Shown here: positions 8,526 through 16,968 of the stretch, piece by piece | Numbering within the stretch: position 1 is the stretch's first letter | Layout: every line of letters begins with the position of its first letter | Assembly (NCBI RefSeq): GCF_003269295.1 | Contig: NZ_QLTT01000006.1 | Location: 62,001-126,000 of the forward strand | Source: Lentzea atacamensis | GTDB taxonomy: Bacteria; Actinomycetota; Actinomycetes; Mycobacteriales; Pseudonocardiaceae | Reading direction: 5' to 3' | Length of the DNA stretch: 64,000 nt | Position numbers and translations under genes: made by a program | The notes under the pieces: generated by a model | Databases searched by the model: none | What the model was told of the DNA's origin: nothing | What the model saw: only the letters and a program-made list of their open reading frames with translations

Positions 8526-8978
8526 GTGGCGGTTCCGCGAAGCCCCGACAGATGGGTGTTCATCCTGCTGGTCGTCGGACTGGTCGGGATCGGAGTCGCG
8601 ATCGCACTTCTGGTGCCAGCCAAGGTGCTCGGCGCCGAGGAACCCCCCAGACCCGTGGCCGCGACCGTCGTCGAGACCGGCGCGTGCGGCCAGGGCATGG
8701 ACACCGTCGAATGGGACGCGGGCGGCCAGAAGAAGCAGGCCAAACTCGACGGCTGCGGTCACAGCAAGGGCGAGACCGTCGAGATCGTCATGACGGGCGG
8801 CGACATGGTCTCCTCCGCCGCCTCGGTCCCCGCCGGACTGCCGGTCGGGCGCCGCCTCACCGCGCTGCTGCTCTGCATGGCAGCCCTGGCAGGCGGCTTC
8901 TACGCGTTTCTCTTCCGCTACGCACCTCTGCGCGCACCGGCCGTGCTGCCTGCTCCCAAGCAGGGGACGCTTTCTTAG
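8526..8978 (+). CDS. Small two-helix membrane protein
   Basis: A 150-residue protein with transmembrane helices at about residues 10-30 and 112-132 and an extracytoplasmic domain between them that contains two Cys (in GACGQGM and DGCGHSKG), which could pair. The GTG at 8526 is used, 44 bases after the DUF5666 stop in the same direction, so co-transcription is likely. No family recognised. Confidence 0.6.
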   Translation: MAVPRSPDRWVFILLVVGLVGIGVAIALLVPAKVLGAEEPPRPVAATVVETGACGQGMDTVEWDAGGQKKQAKLDGCGHSKGETVEIVMTGGDMVSSAASVPAGLPVGRRLTALLLCMAALAGGFYAFLFRYAPLRAPAVLPAPKQGTLS

Positions 8979-9171
8979 ATCCGTTCGGTCTATTTCCCTT
9001 TATGGACTTCCCCAATACCGTGGCTCTCGGACCAGGCATGGGGGCATCGAGGTCCATTGGGGGTTAAGACACTTCGTAACGCAGCCACGACTGCGCCCTC
9101 GATCACGCTGAGCTGCTGTTACGGCGTGCGACCGATTCTGCCGTTACGCATTCTTTCAGTCTGGGGACTCT

Positions 9172-9720
9172 TTGAAGCGTGCAAGCATTCGAATCGTCAT
9201 CGCATTTTTCGGCGCGCTGTTCGCCCTGGTCGGCGCGCTTCAGCCGGCCAGCGCGGAACCGGCGGCCGCTTTGCCGGGAAATGCTGCTCCGGTGAAGATG
9301 GACATGGCGGCTTCGGCCGCCACGTGGCTGATGAACCTGAACAGCGGCAAATGTGCACTGTCCCAAGGTGGGGCCGACGGCCAGCCCGTCGTCCAGTACC
9401 AGTGTCTGAACTACAACGACCAGAGGTGGAGCCTCGTCGACAAAGGCAGCTCGCGGTTCCAGCTTCGCAACGCGAACAGCGGCAAGTGCCTGCTCGTCCG
9501 CGGTACTGGCAACGAGGCGCCCGCCGTCCAGTTCCAGTGCCTGAACTACGTCGACCAGTACTGGGAGTTCTACAACTACCCGGGCTACCCCGGTTGGTAC
9601 TGGCTGCAGAACGTCAACAGCCGCAAGTGCCTGATCGTACGCGGAGGCAGTGACGGCACCCAGCTGGTGCAGTTCGACTGCGCGCAATACATCGACCAGG
9701 CGTGGGGTCGGGTCATCTGA
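9172..9720 (+). CDS. Secreted ricin-type beta-trefoil lectin
   Basis: A 182-residue protein with a signal peptide (about residues 1-29, cleavage after ASA). The rest is a single beta-trefoil with three QxW-type repeats: QYQCLNYNDQRW, QFQCLNYVDQYW and QFDCAQYIDQAW, each preceded by NSGKCL or NSRKCL. This is the RICIN/CBM13 carbohydrate-binding fold, without an attached enzyme. It probably binds galactose- or xylose-type glycans outside the cell. The start is TTG at 9172, preceded by CTGGGGA at good spacing. A strong hairpin follows the gene. Confidence 0.85.
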   Translation: MKRASIRIVIAFFGALFALVGALQPASAEPAAALPGNAAPVKMDMAASAATWLMNLNSGKCALSQGGADGQPVVQYQCLNYNDQRWSLVDKGSSRFQLRNANSGKCLLVRGTGNEAPAVQFQCLNYVDQYWEFYNYPGYPGWYWLQNVNSRKCLIVRGGSDGTQLVQFDCAQYIDQAWGRVI

Positions 9721-9734
9721 CCTGGTGAGCCCAA

Positions 9735-9765
9735 GTGCCCGCCTCGGCAAGTCCGAGGCGGGCAC
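9735..9765 (+). terminator. Terminator-like hairpin after lectin gene
   Basis: A perfect 13-bp inverted repeat (arms 9735-9747 and 9753-9765) with a 5-base loop, 15 bases after the lectin stop and before the convergent K+ channel gene. There is no T-tract, which is common for actinobacterial terminators. It can serve both strands. Confidence 0.7.
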
Positions 9766-9776
9766 CGGCGCATCGG

Positions 9777-10817
9777 CTAGTCCCCGGCGGGCGTCACCTT
9801 CTTGACGTAGAGCAGCCGGTCGCCCGGCTCGATCGCGTCGGCCTCCGGTGCGTCGACCCGGTACAGCGTCCCGCCTCGCACCACACCCAGCACTATGTCC
9901 GACAGGTGCCGCGGCGAGCCGCCGACCTCGCCCGGTTCGACGTCGCGTTCGGCGATCGCCAGACCCGCGTCGGGCGTGAGCAGGTCCTCCACCATCGCGA
10001 CCACCGTCGGCGTCGCCGTGGCCATGCCGAGCAGACGGCCCGCCGTTTCCGACGACACGACGACCGAGTCGGCACCGGACTGCTTGAGCAGGTGCTCGTT
10101 CTCCCGCTCCCGCACCGACGCCACGATCTGCGCCTTCGGCGCCAGCTCACGGGCGGTGAGAGTGATCAGCACCGCCGTGTCGTCCCGGTTCGGGGCAACG
10201 ACGATCGCGCGCGCTCGGGCCGCACCGGCGACCCTCAGCACGTCGTTGCGCGTACCGGAACCATGCACGGTCACGAGCCCGATGGCGGACGCGGCGTCGA
10301 GCGACTCCTGCACGGTGTCCACGACGACGATCGAGCCGGGCTCGACACCGTCGCCGAGCAGCGCGGCGACCGCCGACCGCCCCTTCGTGCCATAACCCAC
10401 GACCACAACGTGGTCCCGCACGACCCGCCTCCACTTCTGAATGCGCAACGCCTGACGGGAGCGCTCGGTGAGAACTTCGAGTGTCGTGCCGACCAGCACG
10501 ATCAGGAACAGGACTCGCAACGGCGTGATGACCAAGACGTTGACCAGCCGTGCCGACGACGAGGCGGGCGTGATGTCGCCGTAGCCGGTCGTCGAGAGAG
10601 AAACAGTCGCGTAGTAGAACGAGTCAAGCAGTGAAACGCCGTCCTCGTTCACGTCGCGATAGCCATCGCGGTCTATGTAGACGATCAGCACGGCGAGCAA
10701 CAGCGCGGCCGACGCGCCGATCACGCGCTTGACGATCGCCTGGACCGGGCTCTGCACCTGGTCCGGCATCCTGATCACACCGACGAGCGAGTGCGACGCT
10801 TCGTCAGACAGGCTCAT
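9777..10817 (-). CDS. Potassium channel with RCK/TrkA domains
   Basis: A 346-residue protein. Two transmembrane helices (about residues 25-45 and 95-118) flank the pore loop, whose selectivity filter is STTGYGD. A cytoplasmic TrkA-N/RCK domain follows with the nucleotide-binding segment VVVVGYGTKG, then a TrkA-C domain at the C-terminus. It is a two-helix K+-selective channel gated by ligand binding to the RCK domains. The ATG at 10817 overlaps the stop of the M20 peptidase gene by 4 bases. The opening DEASHSLVGVIRMPDQVQSP and the place downstream of adnAB match M. tuberculosis Rv3200c (recalled, not searched). Confidence 0.88.
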   Translation of the reverse strand: MSLSDEASHSLVGVIRMPDQVQSPVQAIVKRVIGASAALLLAVLIVYIDRDGYRDVNEDGVSLLDSFYYATVSLSTTGYGDITPASSSARLVNVLVITPLRVLFLIVLVGTTLEVLTERSRQALRIQKWRRVVRDHVVVVGYGTKGRSAVAALLGDGVEPGSIVVVDTVQESLDAASAIGLVTVHGSGTRNDVLRVAGAARARAIVVAPNRDDTAVLITLTARELAPKAQIVASVRERENEHLLKQSGADSVVVSSETAGRLLGMATATPTVVAMVEDLLTPDAGLAIAERDVEPGEVGGSPRHLSDIVLGVVRGGTLYRVDAPEADAIEPGDRLLYVKKVTPAGD

Positions 10818-12223
10818 CGTGTCAACCTCTCGGGCAACATCCGCCACAGGTGAGCAGCCCCCTCCGCGCCTTTGAGGAGCAACGGCACAACCACGCGCTC
10901 GTTCGGCGCGTGCACGCGATCATCCGGCAAGGTCGCTCCGAGGTAGACGAGGGGCACCCCGAGCCACGCCTGCAGCACCGCCGCGGGCCCCGACCCGCCG
11001 GCCCGTGCGAACCGCACCGGCTGGTCGAACGCCAGCTCCATCGCCTCCTTGACGGTCGCGTTGGCCGGGTCGTCCGGGCTGATCGCGTACGGCGGCACCC
11101 CGTCGCCGCGGAAGCTGATCTCCGCCCGGATGCCCGGCGGCGTGTGCTTGGCGACGAACTCCTTGAGCTGGTCCGCGACCTTCTCGGGCAGCTGGTCGGG
11201 CACGAGCCGGAAGCTGATCTTCGCCGTGGCACTGGCCGGGATGATCGTCTTCAGGCCGGGCCCGGTGTAGCCGCTGCTCAGACCGTTGATCTCGGCGGTG
11301 GGCCTGACCCAGATCCGTTCGAGGGTCGTGTAGCCGGGCTCGCCGCTCAGCGCCTGCGCCCCGCCTCCGTTGTGCGCCAACCACTTCTGCTCGTCGAACG
11401 GCAGCTCCGCGTAGTCCTTCCGCTCCCGCGCGGACGGCTCGCGGACGTCGTCGTAGAAGCCAGGCAGCTGGATCCGGCCTTCCTCGTCGTGCAGCGCGGC
11501 GACCAGTTTCGCCAGTGCTGTCGCGGGATTCGGAATCGCGCCGCCGGCCCGTCCGGAATGAACGTCATCGGTGCCGCCGAGGAACGTGATCTCGCCACCG
11601 AGAACACCGCGCTGGCCGGTGTTGACCGTGGGCGCGTCGCGTTCGTGCAACGCGGTGTCGGTGAACACCACAAGATCGCAAACGAGATCGTCCGCATGGT
11701 CCTGCAACAGCTTTCGCAAGTGCGGAGAACCCGATTCCTCCTCACCTTCGATGAAGAGTTTCAACGTGACGCTCGGCGCATTCTGTCCGGTCGCCGCCAG
11801 ATGCGCCTTCACCGCGAGCAGGTGCATCGCCACCTGCCCCTTGTCGTCGCTAGCGCCCCGGCCGTACAACTCGTCGCCGCTGGTCACAGGCTCGAACGGC
11901 GGATGGTGCCAGCGCTCGACGGGATCGACGGGCTGCACGTCGTGGTGACCGTAAACCAGCACGGTCGGCGCCCCGGGATCCGCGGCGGGCCAGCAGGCGT
12001 AAACGGCGGGAAGCGCCGGTCCGCGATCCCAGATCGCGATCTCCGGCCACCCGTCGGCGCGCAGCTGATCGGCCAGCCATTCCGCAGATCTCCGCACGTC
12101 AGCATGATGCGCCGGATCGACGCCGATGGACGGGATCTTGATCCACTCGCGGAGCCCGGCGACGAACGAATCGCTCAGCGCGGCAACCGCGGCGCGTTCG
12201 GGATGATGAGAATCACCTGCCAC
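10814..12223 (-). CDS. M20-family dipeptidase
   Basis: A 469-residue metallopeptidase of the M20 family (ArgE/DapE/carnosinase-like). Metal-site motifs are VYGHHDVQP (His and following Asp), GRGASDDKGQ (bridging Asp), IEGEEESGSP (catalytic Glu plus metal Glu) and a C-terminal His near LGATLPDDRVHAPNE. The dimerisation domain lies between about residues 210 and 340. It probably hydrolyses dipeptides in the cytoplasm. I chose the GTG at 12223 because homologues begin close to the region that follows; an ATG at 12271 is possible but would sit beside an inverted repeat in the divergent promoter region. Confidence 0.85.
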   Translation of the reverse strand: MAGDSHHPERAAVAALSDSFVAGLREWIKIPSIGVDPAHHADVRRSAEWLADQLRADGWPEIAIWDRGPALPAVYACWPAADPGAPTVLVYGHHDVQPVDPVERWHHPPFEPVTSGDELYGRGASDDKGQVAMHLLAVKAHLAATGQNAPSVTLKLFIEGEEESGSPHLRKLLQDHADDLVCDLVVFTDTALHERDAPTVNTGQRGVLGGEITFLGGTDDVHSGRAGGAIPNPATALAKLVAALHDEEGRIQLPGFYDDVREPSARERKDYAELPFDEQKWLAHNGGGAQALSGEPGYTTLERIWVRPTAEINGLSSGYTGPGLKTIIPASATAKISFRLVPDQLPEKVADQLKEFVAKHTPPGIRAEISFRGDGVPPYAISPDDPANATVKEAMELAFDQPVRFARAGGSGPAAVLQAWLGVPLVYLGATLPDDRVHAPNERVVVPLLLKGAEGAAHLWRMLPERLTR

Positions 12224-12252
12224 GCTCGTGGACAATAGGCCAGCCCCATCTC

Positions 12253-12269
12253 GCCTACGCGGCGTAGGC
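12253..12269. promoter_or_regulatory. Palindromic operator-like element
   Basis: GCCTACGC (12253-12260), one base, then GCGTAGGC (12262-12269): a perfect 8-bp inverted repeat between the divergent M20 peptidase and DoxX-like genes. Its size suits a TetR- or GntR-type dimer. The regulator is unknown. Confidence 0.4.
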
Positions 12270-12285
12270 ATGACAGGGTGACGGC

Positions 12286-12666
12286 ATGGAACCGAACCGT
12301 TCCCGAGCGCGATCGGCGCTGGCGCTCGCCGCACTGCTCGGTCTGGCGGGCGCAACCCACTTCACCAGGCCGAAGTACTACGACGCGATCGTCCCGCGCG
12401 CGCTGCCCGGCACCCCGAGGCAGTGGACCTACGCGTCGGGCGCGGCAGAGCTGGCCCTGGCGACGGCGGTGGCGGTTCCGCGCACCCGCCGGCTGGGCAG
12501 TCTCGCGGCCGCGGCGTTCTTCGTGGCGGTGTTCCCGGCAAACGTGAAAATGGCTCTGGATTTCCGCTCCAAGTCGCCAAAAGCACGCGCATTGGCGTAT
12601 GGTCGCCTGCCGCTACAGGTTCCACTCATCGCTTGGGCCTGGAAAGTGGCCAAAGCAGCCCCATGA
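12286..12666 (+). CDS. DoxX-like small membrane protein
   Basis: A 126-residue protein with four hydrophobic helices. The opening LAALLGLAGATHFTRPKYYD and the second segment ASGAAELALA match DoxX-family membrane proteins, which have been linked to thiol and redox homeostasis in mycobacteria. The ATG is at 12286, divergent from the M20 peptidase. The specific role here is unknown. Confidence 0.72.
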   Translation: MEPNRSRARSALALAALLGLAGATHFTRPKYYDAIVPRALPGTPRQWTYASGAAELALATAVAVPRTRRLGSLAAAAFFVAVFPANVKMALDFRSKSPKARALAYGRLPLQVPLIAWAWKVAKAAP

Positions 12667-12732
12667 CCACCCTGGGTAATCCTTAACCAAGAACTCCCAA
12701 ACGCTGTCATTTTCCGCGCGAGGAACCCTAGG

Positions 12733-13269
12733 ATGCGCCCTGTGCAAACGCTTCTTCAGCGCGCTGCGACAGCGCTGGCCTGGGACGGATTCGTCGTTCC
12801 CGACGTCGCCGTGCTCGGCCAGCAGGTGTCAGCGGTGGTGCGTTTGCTGCCCGAGGTCCACGAGTGGAGGATCCAGAACGGCTGGCCACCCCGCGCCGAC
12901 CCGTCGTGGTTCCGCTCCTGGTTCGAGCCGGCCGCCCACGACCGCCTGCCCGTCGCGGCCGTCGAGCTCGTCGGCGTGCTCGTCAGCGAGTCGACCACGG
13001 ACCGCGCCCTCCAGTCGTGCGGCACTCTGCTGACCCTCGCGCCGTGCGCGGTGATGCTGCCGCGGTCCGACGAGTCGCAGGCCTGGTCGTACATCGAGCT
13101 CGACTACTACGGCATCGGCGTCGTCGTGGCCGACGAGTCGTCCGCCGACCTGATGGTGCCGCCGGAGGACCGCTCGCCCGAGTTCGGGCCGTCCCTCTTC
13201 GGGCGGTGGCTGCTCGAGGTGTTGTACGAACGGGTCCTCAAGGCCTCGCACGCACCCGCCAGCACCTGA
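12733..13269 (+). CDS. Hypothetical protein, 178 aa
   Basis: I do not recognise the family. The protein is soluble, with no signal peptide, and Trp-rich (WDGFVVPDV, EVHEWRIQNGW, SWFRSWFEP). The ATG at 12733 is preceded by GAGGAA. It is convergent with adnB and separated from it by a short tandem repeat. Confidence 0.55.
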   Translation: MRPVQTLLQRAATALAWDGFVVPDVAVLGQQVSAVVRLLPEVHEWRIQNGWPPRADPSWFRSWFEPAAHDRLPVAAVELVGVLVSESTTDRALQSCGTLLTLAPCAVMLPRSDESQAWSYIELDYYGIGVVVADESSADLMVPPEDRSPEFGPSLFGRWLLEVLYERVLKASHAPAST

Positions 13270-13315
13270 ACCGACCGGCACCTGAGCCGAGATGTCGTCC
13301 GGTCCGACCCACCGC

Positions 13316-13359
13316 GCGACCAGGTCGGCCCGATCCCGCGACCAGGCCGACCCGATCCC
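13316..13359 (+). repeat. Two tandem 22-bp imperfect repeats
   Basis: Units 13316-13337 and 13338-13359 differ at two positions; each opens with GCGACCAGG and ends CCGATCCC. A third partial GCG follows. They lie in the 116-bp gap between convergent genes. Function unknown. Confidence 0.7.
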
Positions 13360-13385
13360 GCGGGCCCACCGTCCTGATCACGCCA

Positions 13386-16300
13386 TCACGACCCCACCGA
13401 CCTGATCAGGTCCTTGAGCCCCTGCTCGTCCAACAGGTCCGCCGGCCGCACCGTGTGGTCGTGCCGCACGTAGTGGAACGCGGCCCGCACCCGTTCCAGC
13501 GGCTCCCCCACCAGCGCCGCCCACGCCAGCCGGTACGCCGCGAGCTGCACCGAGAGTGCGGGCAGGGCTTCCGCGTCCGGCACCGCGCCGGTCTTCCAGT
13601 CGACGACGGTCCAGCCGTCCGGGTCCTTGTAGACGGCGTCCATCCGTCCGCGCACCGAAATTCCGTCGAACTCCGCCTCGAACGGCACCTCGACGTCGTG
13701 CGGGGTCCGGTCGGCCCAGGCGCTGGCGAGGAACGACTCCTTCAGGCGTTCGAGGTCGGCGTCCGGGGCGGCGTCGGCGTCGCCCGCTCCCGGCAGTTCG
13801 TCGATGTCGAGCAGGCGGGTGGCGCCGAAGCGGTTCTCCAGCCAGGTGTGGAAGGCGGTTCCGCGGCGCGCCAGCGGGTTCGGCGGGAACGGCAGCGGGC
13901 GGCGCAGGCGGCGGGCCAGCAGGTCAGGGTCCTTGGCCAGCTCGACGAGCTGGCTGACCGACAGGTGGTCGGGCAGCTCCACCTGTTCGCGGCGGTTCAT
14001 CGACGCCGCTCGTTCGGCCAGCAGCACGTCGACGTCCTTGGCCCAGCCCTCCGGGTCGTCGTCCTCTGGCATCTCCGGGTCGTCCGGGACCACGTCGTCG
14101 GGCAGCGGTTCGGGCTCCGGCGGGAAGTCTTCGTCCGGAGGTTCGTCGGGTGGCGGGTAGTCCTCGTCCTCGACTAGCGTGGCGGGTTCTTCCTCGAAGA
14201 TCAGCGGCAACGGCTCCGGCGGGGCCTTGCGCAGTGCGTCGAGCGCGGCCAGCACCATCTCGGCGCCCTCGACCACGGCGTCACGGCGCTTGCCCAGCGG
14301 GTCGGCGGGCCACTGCGAGGTCTTCACGTCCTCGGCGAGCGGGTTCGGGGTGTCGGCTTCCGGCTCGGCGGCCCACACGCTGATGTCGCCCGGCGGGTTG
14401 TCGCGTTGCAGGACCTCGTGCATCTCCTGCAGGAACACCGACGGGCCTTTGGGCTTGTCGCCCGCCTCCGCCCACCAGTGGCCCGACATGAGCAGGCTGT
14501 GCTCGGCCCTCGTCACGCCGACGTAGAAGAGCCTGCGTTCCTCGACCAGGCGCCGGTCCTCGAACTCCTCCGCGTGGACGGTCAGCGCCTCGTCGACCTC
14601 CTTGCGGTTGAAGCCCGCCGACAGCCGCAGCACCGGCAGGTCCTGCGCGTCACCGCGAAGGTCCGCCGGCAGCTCTGTCACCGCCTTCAGCCAGCACGAC
14701 GACTTCTTGCGGCCGGGGAAGACGTCCTTGACCAGGTGCGGCAACGCCACGATCCGCCACTCCAGGCCCTTGGCGGAGTGGACGGTCAGGATCTGCACGC
14801 GGTCCTCTGACACCTCGATCTCGCCGGGCTCCAGCCCGTCCTCGGCGTGCTCGGCCGTGTACAGGTAGTCGAGCAGCGACGGCAGCGTCGCCGACGGACT
14901 GGCCGCCGCGAAGTCCGTGACGACGTCGGCGAACGCGTCGAGGTGGGCCCGCCCGACCATGCCCGGCCGCGACATGGCCTCGATGTCGAGCAGCAGCGTG
15001 CGTTCGACGTCCGCCACCAGTTCGGGCAGCGGCTGGTCGAGCCTGCGCCGCAACGCCGCCAGCTCGCCGCCGAGCCGCCTGATCCGCCGGTAGCCGTCGG
15101 TCGAGTAGGCGTCCGGATCGCCGGGGTCGTCCAGCGCGTCGGCCAGACCTGCCTGTTCCGCGTGCTCGCCCGGCAGCGCGTCCGCCAGCACGAGCAACGG
15201 GTCGTCCACAACGGACTGTCGGCTTTGGACTCCGGCCAGGTCGCGCGCCCTGCTCCACAAAGCCGCCAGGTCTCGGGCCGCCAGCCGCCAGCGCGATCCG
15301 GTCAGCAGGCGCGCGGCCGCCGTTCCCGCCAGCGGATCCACGAGAACGCGCAGTGCCGACACCAGATCGCGCACCTCCGGCTCGTCGAGCAACCCGCCCA
15401 GGCCCACGACCTCGACCGGCAGCCCGCGTTCCCGCAGTGCCGCCGCGATGGCCGCCATGTCCGACCGGCGCCGCACCAGCACGGCGGCGGTCGGTGGCAC
15501 GCCTTCCGCGTCGAGGTGCGCTTCCCATTGCGCCGCAACGTTGTCCGCCATCCAGTCGAGTTCCTGGCGGATGTCCTCGTGCAGCGCGAGCCGGACGTCG
15601 CCCGGCCCCGCACCCGGCCGGGCCCTGAGCTCCTCGACGTCCAGCCCGGACTCGCGCAGCGGCAACGACACCGCGTTCGCCAGCTCCAGCACCTCCGGCG
15701 GGTTGCGGAAACTGGTCAGCAGCCCGAACTTCTTCGTCGGCGGGAAGTCGTCCGCGAACCGCGGCAGGTTGGCCGCACTCGCCCCGCGCCAGCCGTAGAT
15801 CGCCTGCGCCGGGTCGCCGACCGACGTGACCGGCATCGGCTTGCCCTCACCGAACAACGACCGCAGCAGAACGCGCTGGGCGTGCCCGGTGTCCTGGTAC
15901 TCGTCGAGCAACACCGCGCCGTACCGTTCGCGTTCGCCCTCTGCGACCTCCTTGAACGCGGCGAGCTGCGCGGCGAGCGACATCTGGTCCGCGAAGTCGA
16001 GCGCCGCCTCCTTCCGCTTGCGCTGCTGGTACGCCTCCAGCAACGGCATCAGCGCGACCCTCAGCCGTTGTGCCCTGATGATCTCCTGCAGCTTCTCCGG
16101 CAACCCGTCGCGCTGCCTCGGCGCGCGCGGGGCGTTCTCGATCAGCGCGCAGAGCCGGTCCGCGTGGTGCTGCAGGGCTTCCGGGGTGACCAGGTGCTCG
16201 CCGAGCTCACCTGCCAGCGCCAGCAGGTAGCCGGTGATCGTCGCCGGCACCTTGTCGGTGTCGAGGTCCTTGGCCCACGTCGACACCACCCGGTGCGCGA

Positions 16301-16745
16301 GCTGCCACGACGCGGTCTCGGTCAGGAGCCGCACCCCCGGCTCGACCGGCAGCCTCAGTCCGTGTTCGGACACCAGCCGTCCGGCGTACGCGTGGTACGT
16401 CAGCACCACGGGTTCGCCGGTCAGCACGGCCATCTTCCGCTCACCGCTCGGGTCGAGCTCGTCGAGCAGGGGCGACCCGGCCAGCCTGCGGAGCCGCGCC
16501 CGCACGCGGTCCGCGAGCTGGCGCGCGGCCTTGCGGGTGAAGGTCAGGCCCAGCACCCGGTCCGGCACCACGATGCCGTTCGCGACCAGCCAGACGACGC
16601 GCGCGGCCATGGTCTCGGTCTTGCCCGCGCCCGCACCGGCCACGACCAGCGCGGGCTGGGTGGGCGCGGCGATGACCTCGGCCTGCTCGGGGGTCGGCTT
16701 GTTGAGCCCGAGGGCTTCGGCGATCTCGAAGGGACTGACGGTCAT
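13386..16745 (-). CDS. adnB: AdnB, helicase-nuclease subunit of the AdnAB end-resection motor
   Basis: A 1119-residue UvrD/Rep-like superfamily 1A helicase fused to a RecB-family nuclease. Walker A is VAGAGAGKTET (about residues 35-46) and motif II is LLDEYQDTGHAQ. The C-terminal PD-(D/E)XK nuclease has GRMDAVY, VVDWKTG and QLAAYRLA. With AdnA it resects double-strand breaks; in mycobacteria AdnAB does the job done elsewhere by RecBCD or AddAB, and AdnB is the leading motor. The length matches mycobacterial AdnB. The ATG at 16745 is set just ahead of the conserved helicase start. It lies 223 bases downstream of adnA in the same direction. Confidence 0.93.
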   Translation of the reverse strand: MTVSPFEIAEALGLNKPTPEQAEVIAAPTQPALVVAGAGAGKTETMAARVVWLVANGIVVPDRVLGLTFTRKAARQLADRVRARLRRLAGSPLLDELDPSGERKMAVLTGEPVVLTYHAYAGRLVSEHGLRLPVEPGVRLLTETASWQLAHRVVSTWAKDLDTDKVPATITGYLLALAGELGEHLVTPEALQHHADRLCALIENAPRAPRQRDGLPEKLQEIIRAQRLRVALMPLLEAYQQRKRKEAALDFADQMSLAAQLAAFKEVAEGERERYGAVLLDEYQDTGHAQRVLLRSLFGEGKPMPVTSVGDPAQAIYGWRGASAANLPRFADDFPPTKKFGLLTSFRNPPEVLELANAVSLPLRESGLDVEELRARPGAGPGDVRLALHEDIRQELDWMADNVAAQWEAHLDAEGVPPTAAVLVRRRSDMAAIAAALRERGLPVEVVGLGGLLDEPEVRDLVSALRVLVDPLAGTAAARLLTGSRWRLAARDLAALWSRARDLAGVQSRQSVVDDPLLVLADALPGEHAEQAGLADALDDPGDPDAYSTDGYRRIRRLGGELAALRRRLDQPLPELVADVERTLLLDIEAMSRPGMVGRAHLDAFADVVTDFAAASPSATLPSLLDYLYTAEHAEDGLEPGEIEVSEDRVQILTVHSAKGLEWRIVALPHLVKDVFPGRKKSSCWLKAVTELPADLRGDAQDLPVLRLSAGFNRKEVDEALTVHAEEFEDRRLVEERRLFYVGVTRAEHSLLMSGHWWAEAGDKPKGPSVFLQEMHEVLQRDNPPGDISVWAAEPEADTPNPLAEDVKTSQWPADPLGKRRDAVVEGAEMVLAALDALRKAPPEPLPLIFEEEPATLVEDEDYPPPDEPPDEDFPPEPEPLPDDVVPDDPEMPEDDDPEGWAKDVDVLLAERAASMNRREQVELPDHLSVSQLVELAKDPDLLARRLRRPLPFPPNPLARRGTAFHTWLENRFGATRLLDIDELPGAGDADAAPDADLERLKESFLASAWADRTPHDVEVPFEAEFDGISVRGRMDAVYKDPDGWTVVDWKTGAVPDAEALPALSVQLAAYRLAWAALVGEPLERVRAAFHYVRHDHTVRPADLLDEQGLKDLIRSVGS

Positions 16746-16887
16746 CGGCCGGCCAGCCTCCGGACGACGCGATGCCGGACAACACGCTGTGCGGTGGTCC
16801 GGTCGCAGGTCCAGGGCGAAGTCACCAGCACATCTTCCTACCCCGGCCGTACGCGTCCGCAGCACCCAGGACCGTGTGTTCGCCGAC

Positions 16888-16901
16888 CGTTCGATCGAAC
16901 G
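16888..16901. repeat. 14-bp perfect palindrome upstream of adnB
   Basis: CGTTCGATCGAACG lies in the 223-bp gap between adnA and adnB. It contains the half-sites of a LexA box in inside-out order (GTTCGA then TCGAAC), so it is not a standard SOS box (TCGAAC-N4-GTTCGA). Confidence 0.6.
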
Positions 16902-16968
16902 AAACACGCAGGTCAACGGCTGACCGTACCCCCGCAGCCCCAGTGCTCGGCCGCGCCACTCTCACCAC

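Noticed and set aside
9060..9171. Operator made of repeated GTTACG/CGTAAC before the lectin gene
   Set aside because: Three hexamers occur with irregular spacing and orientation; too weak to call.
16888..16901. LexA/SOS box upstream of adnB
   Set aside because: The half-sites are in inside-out order and lack the 4-base central spacer.
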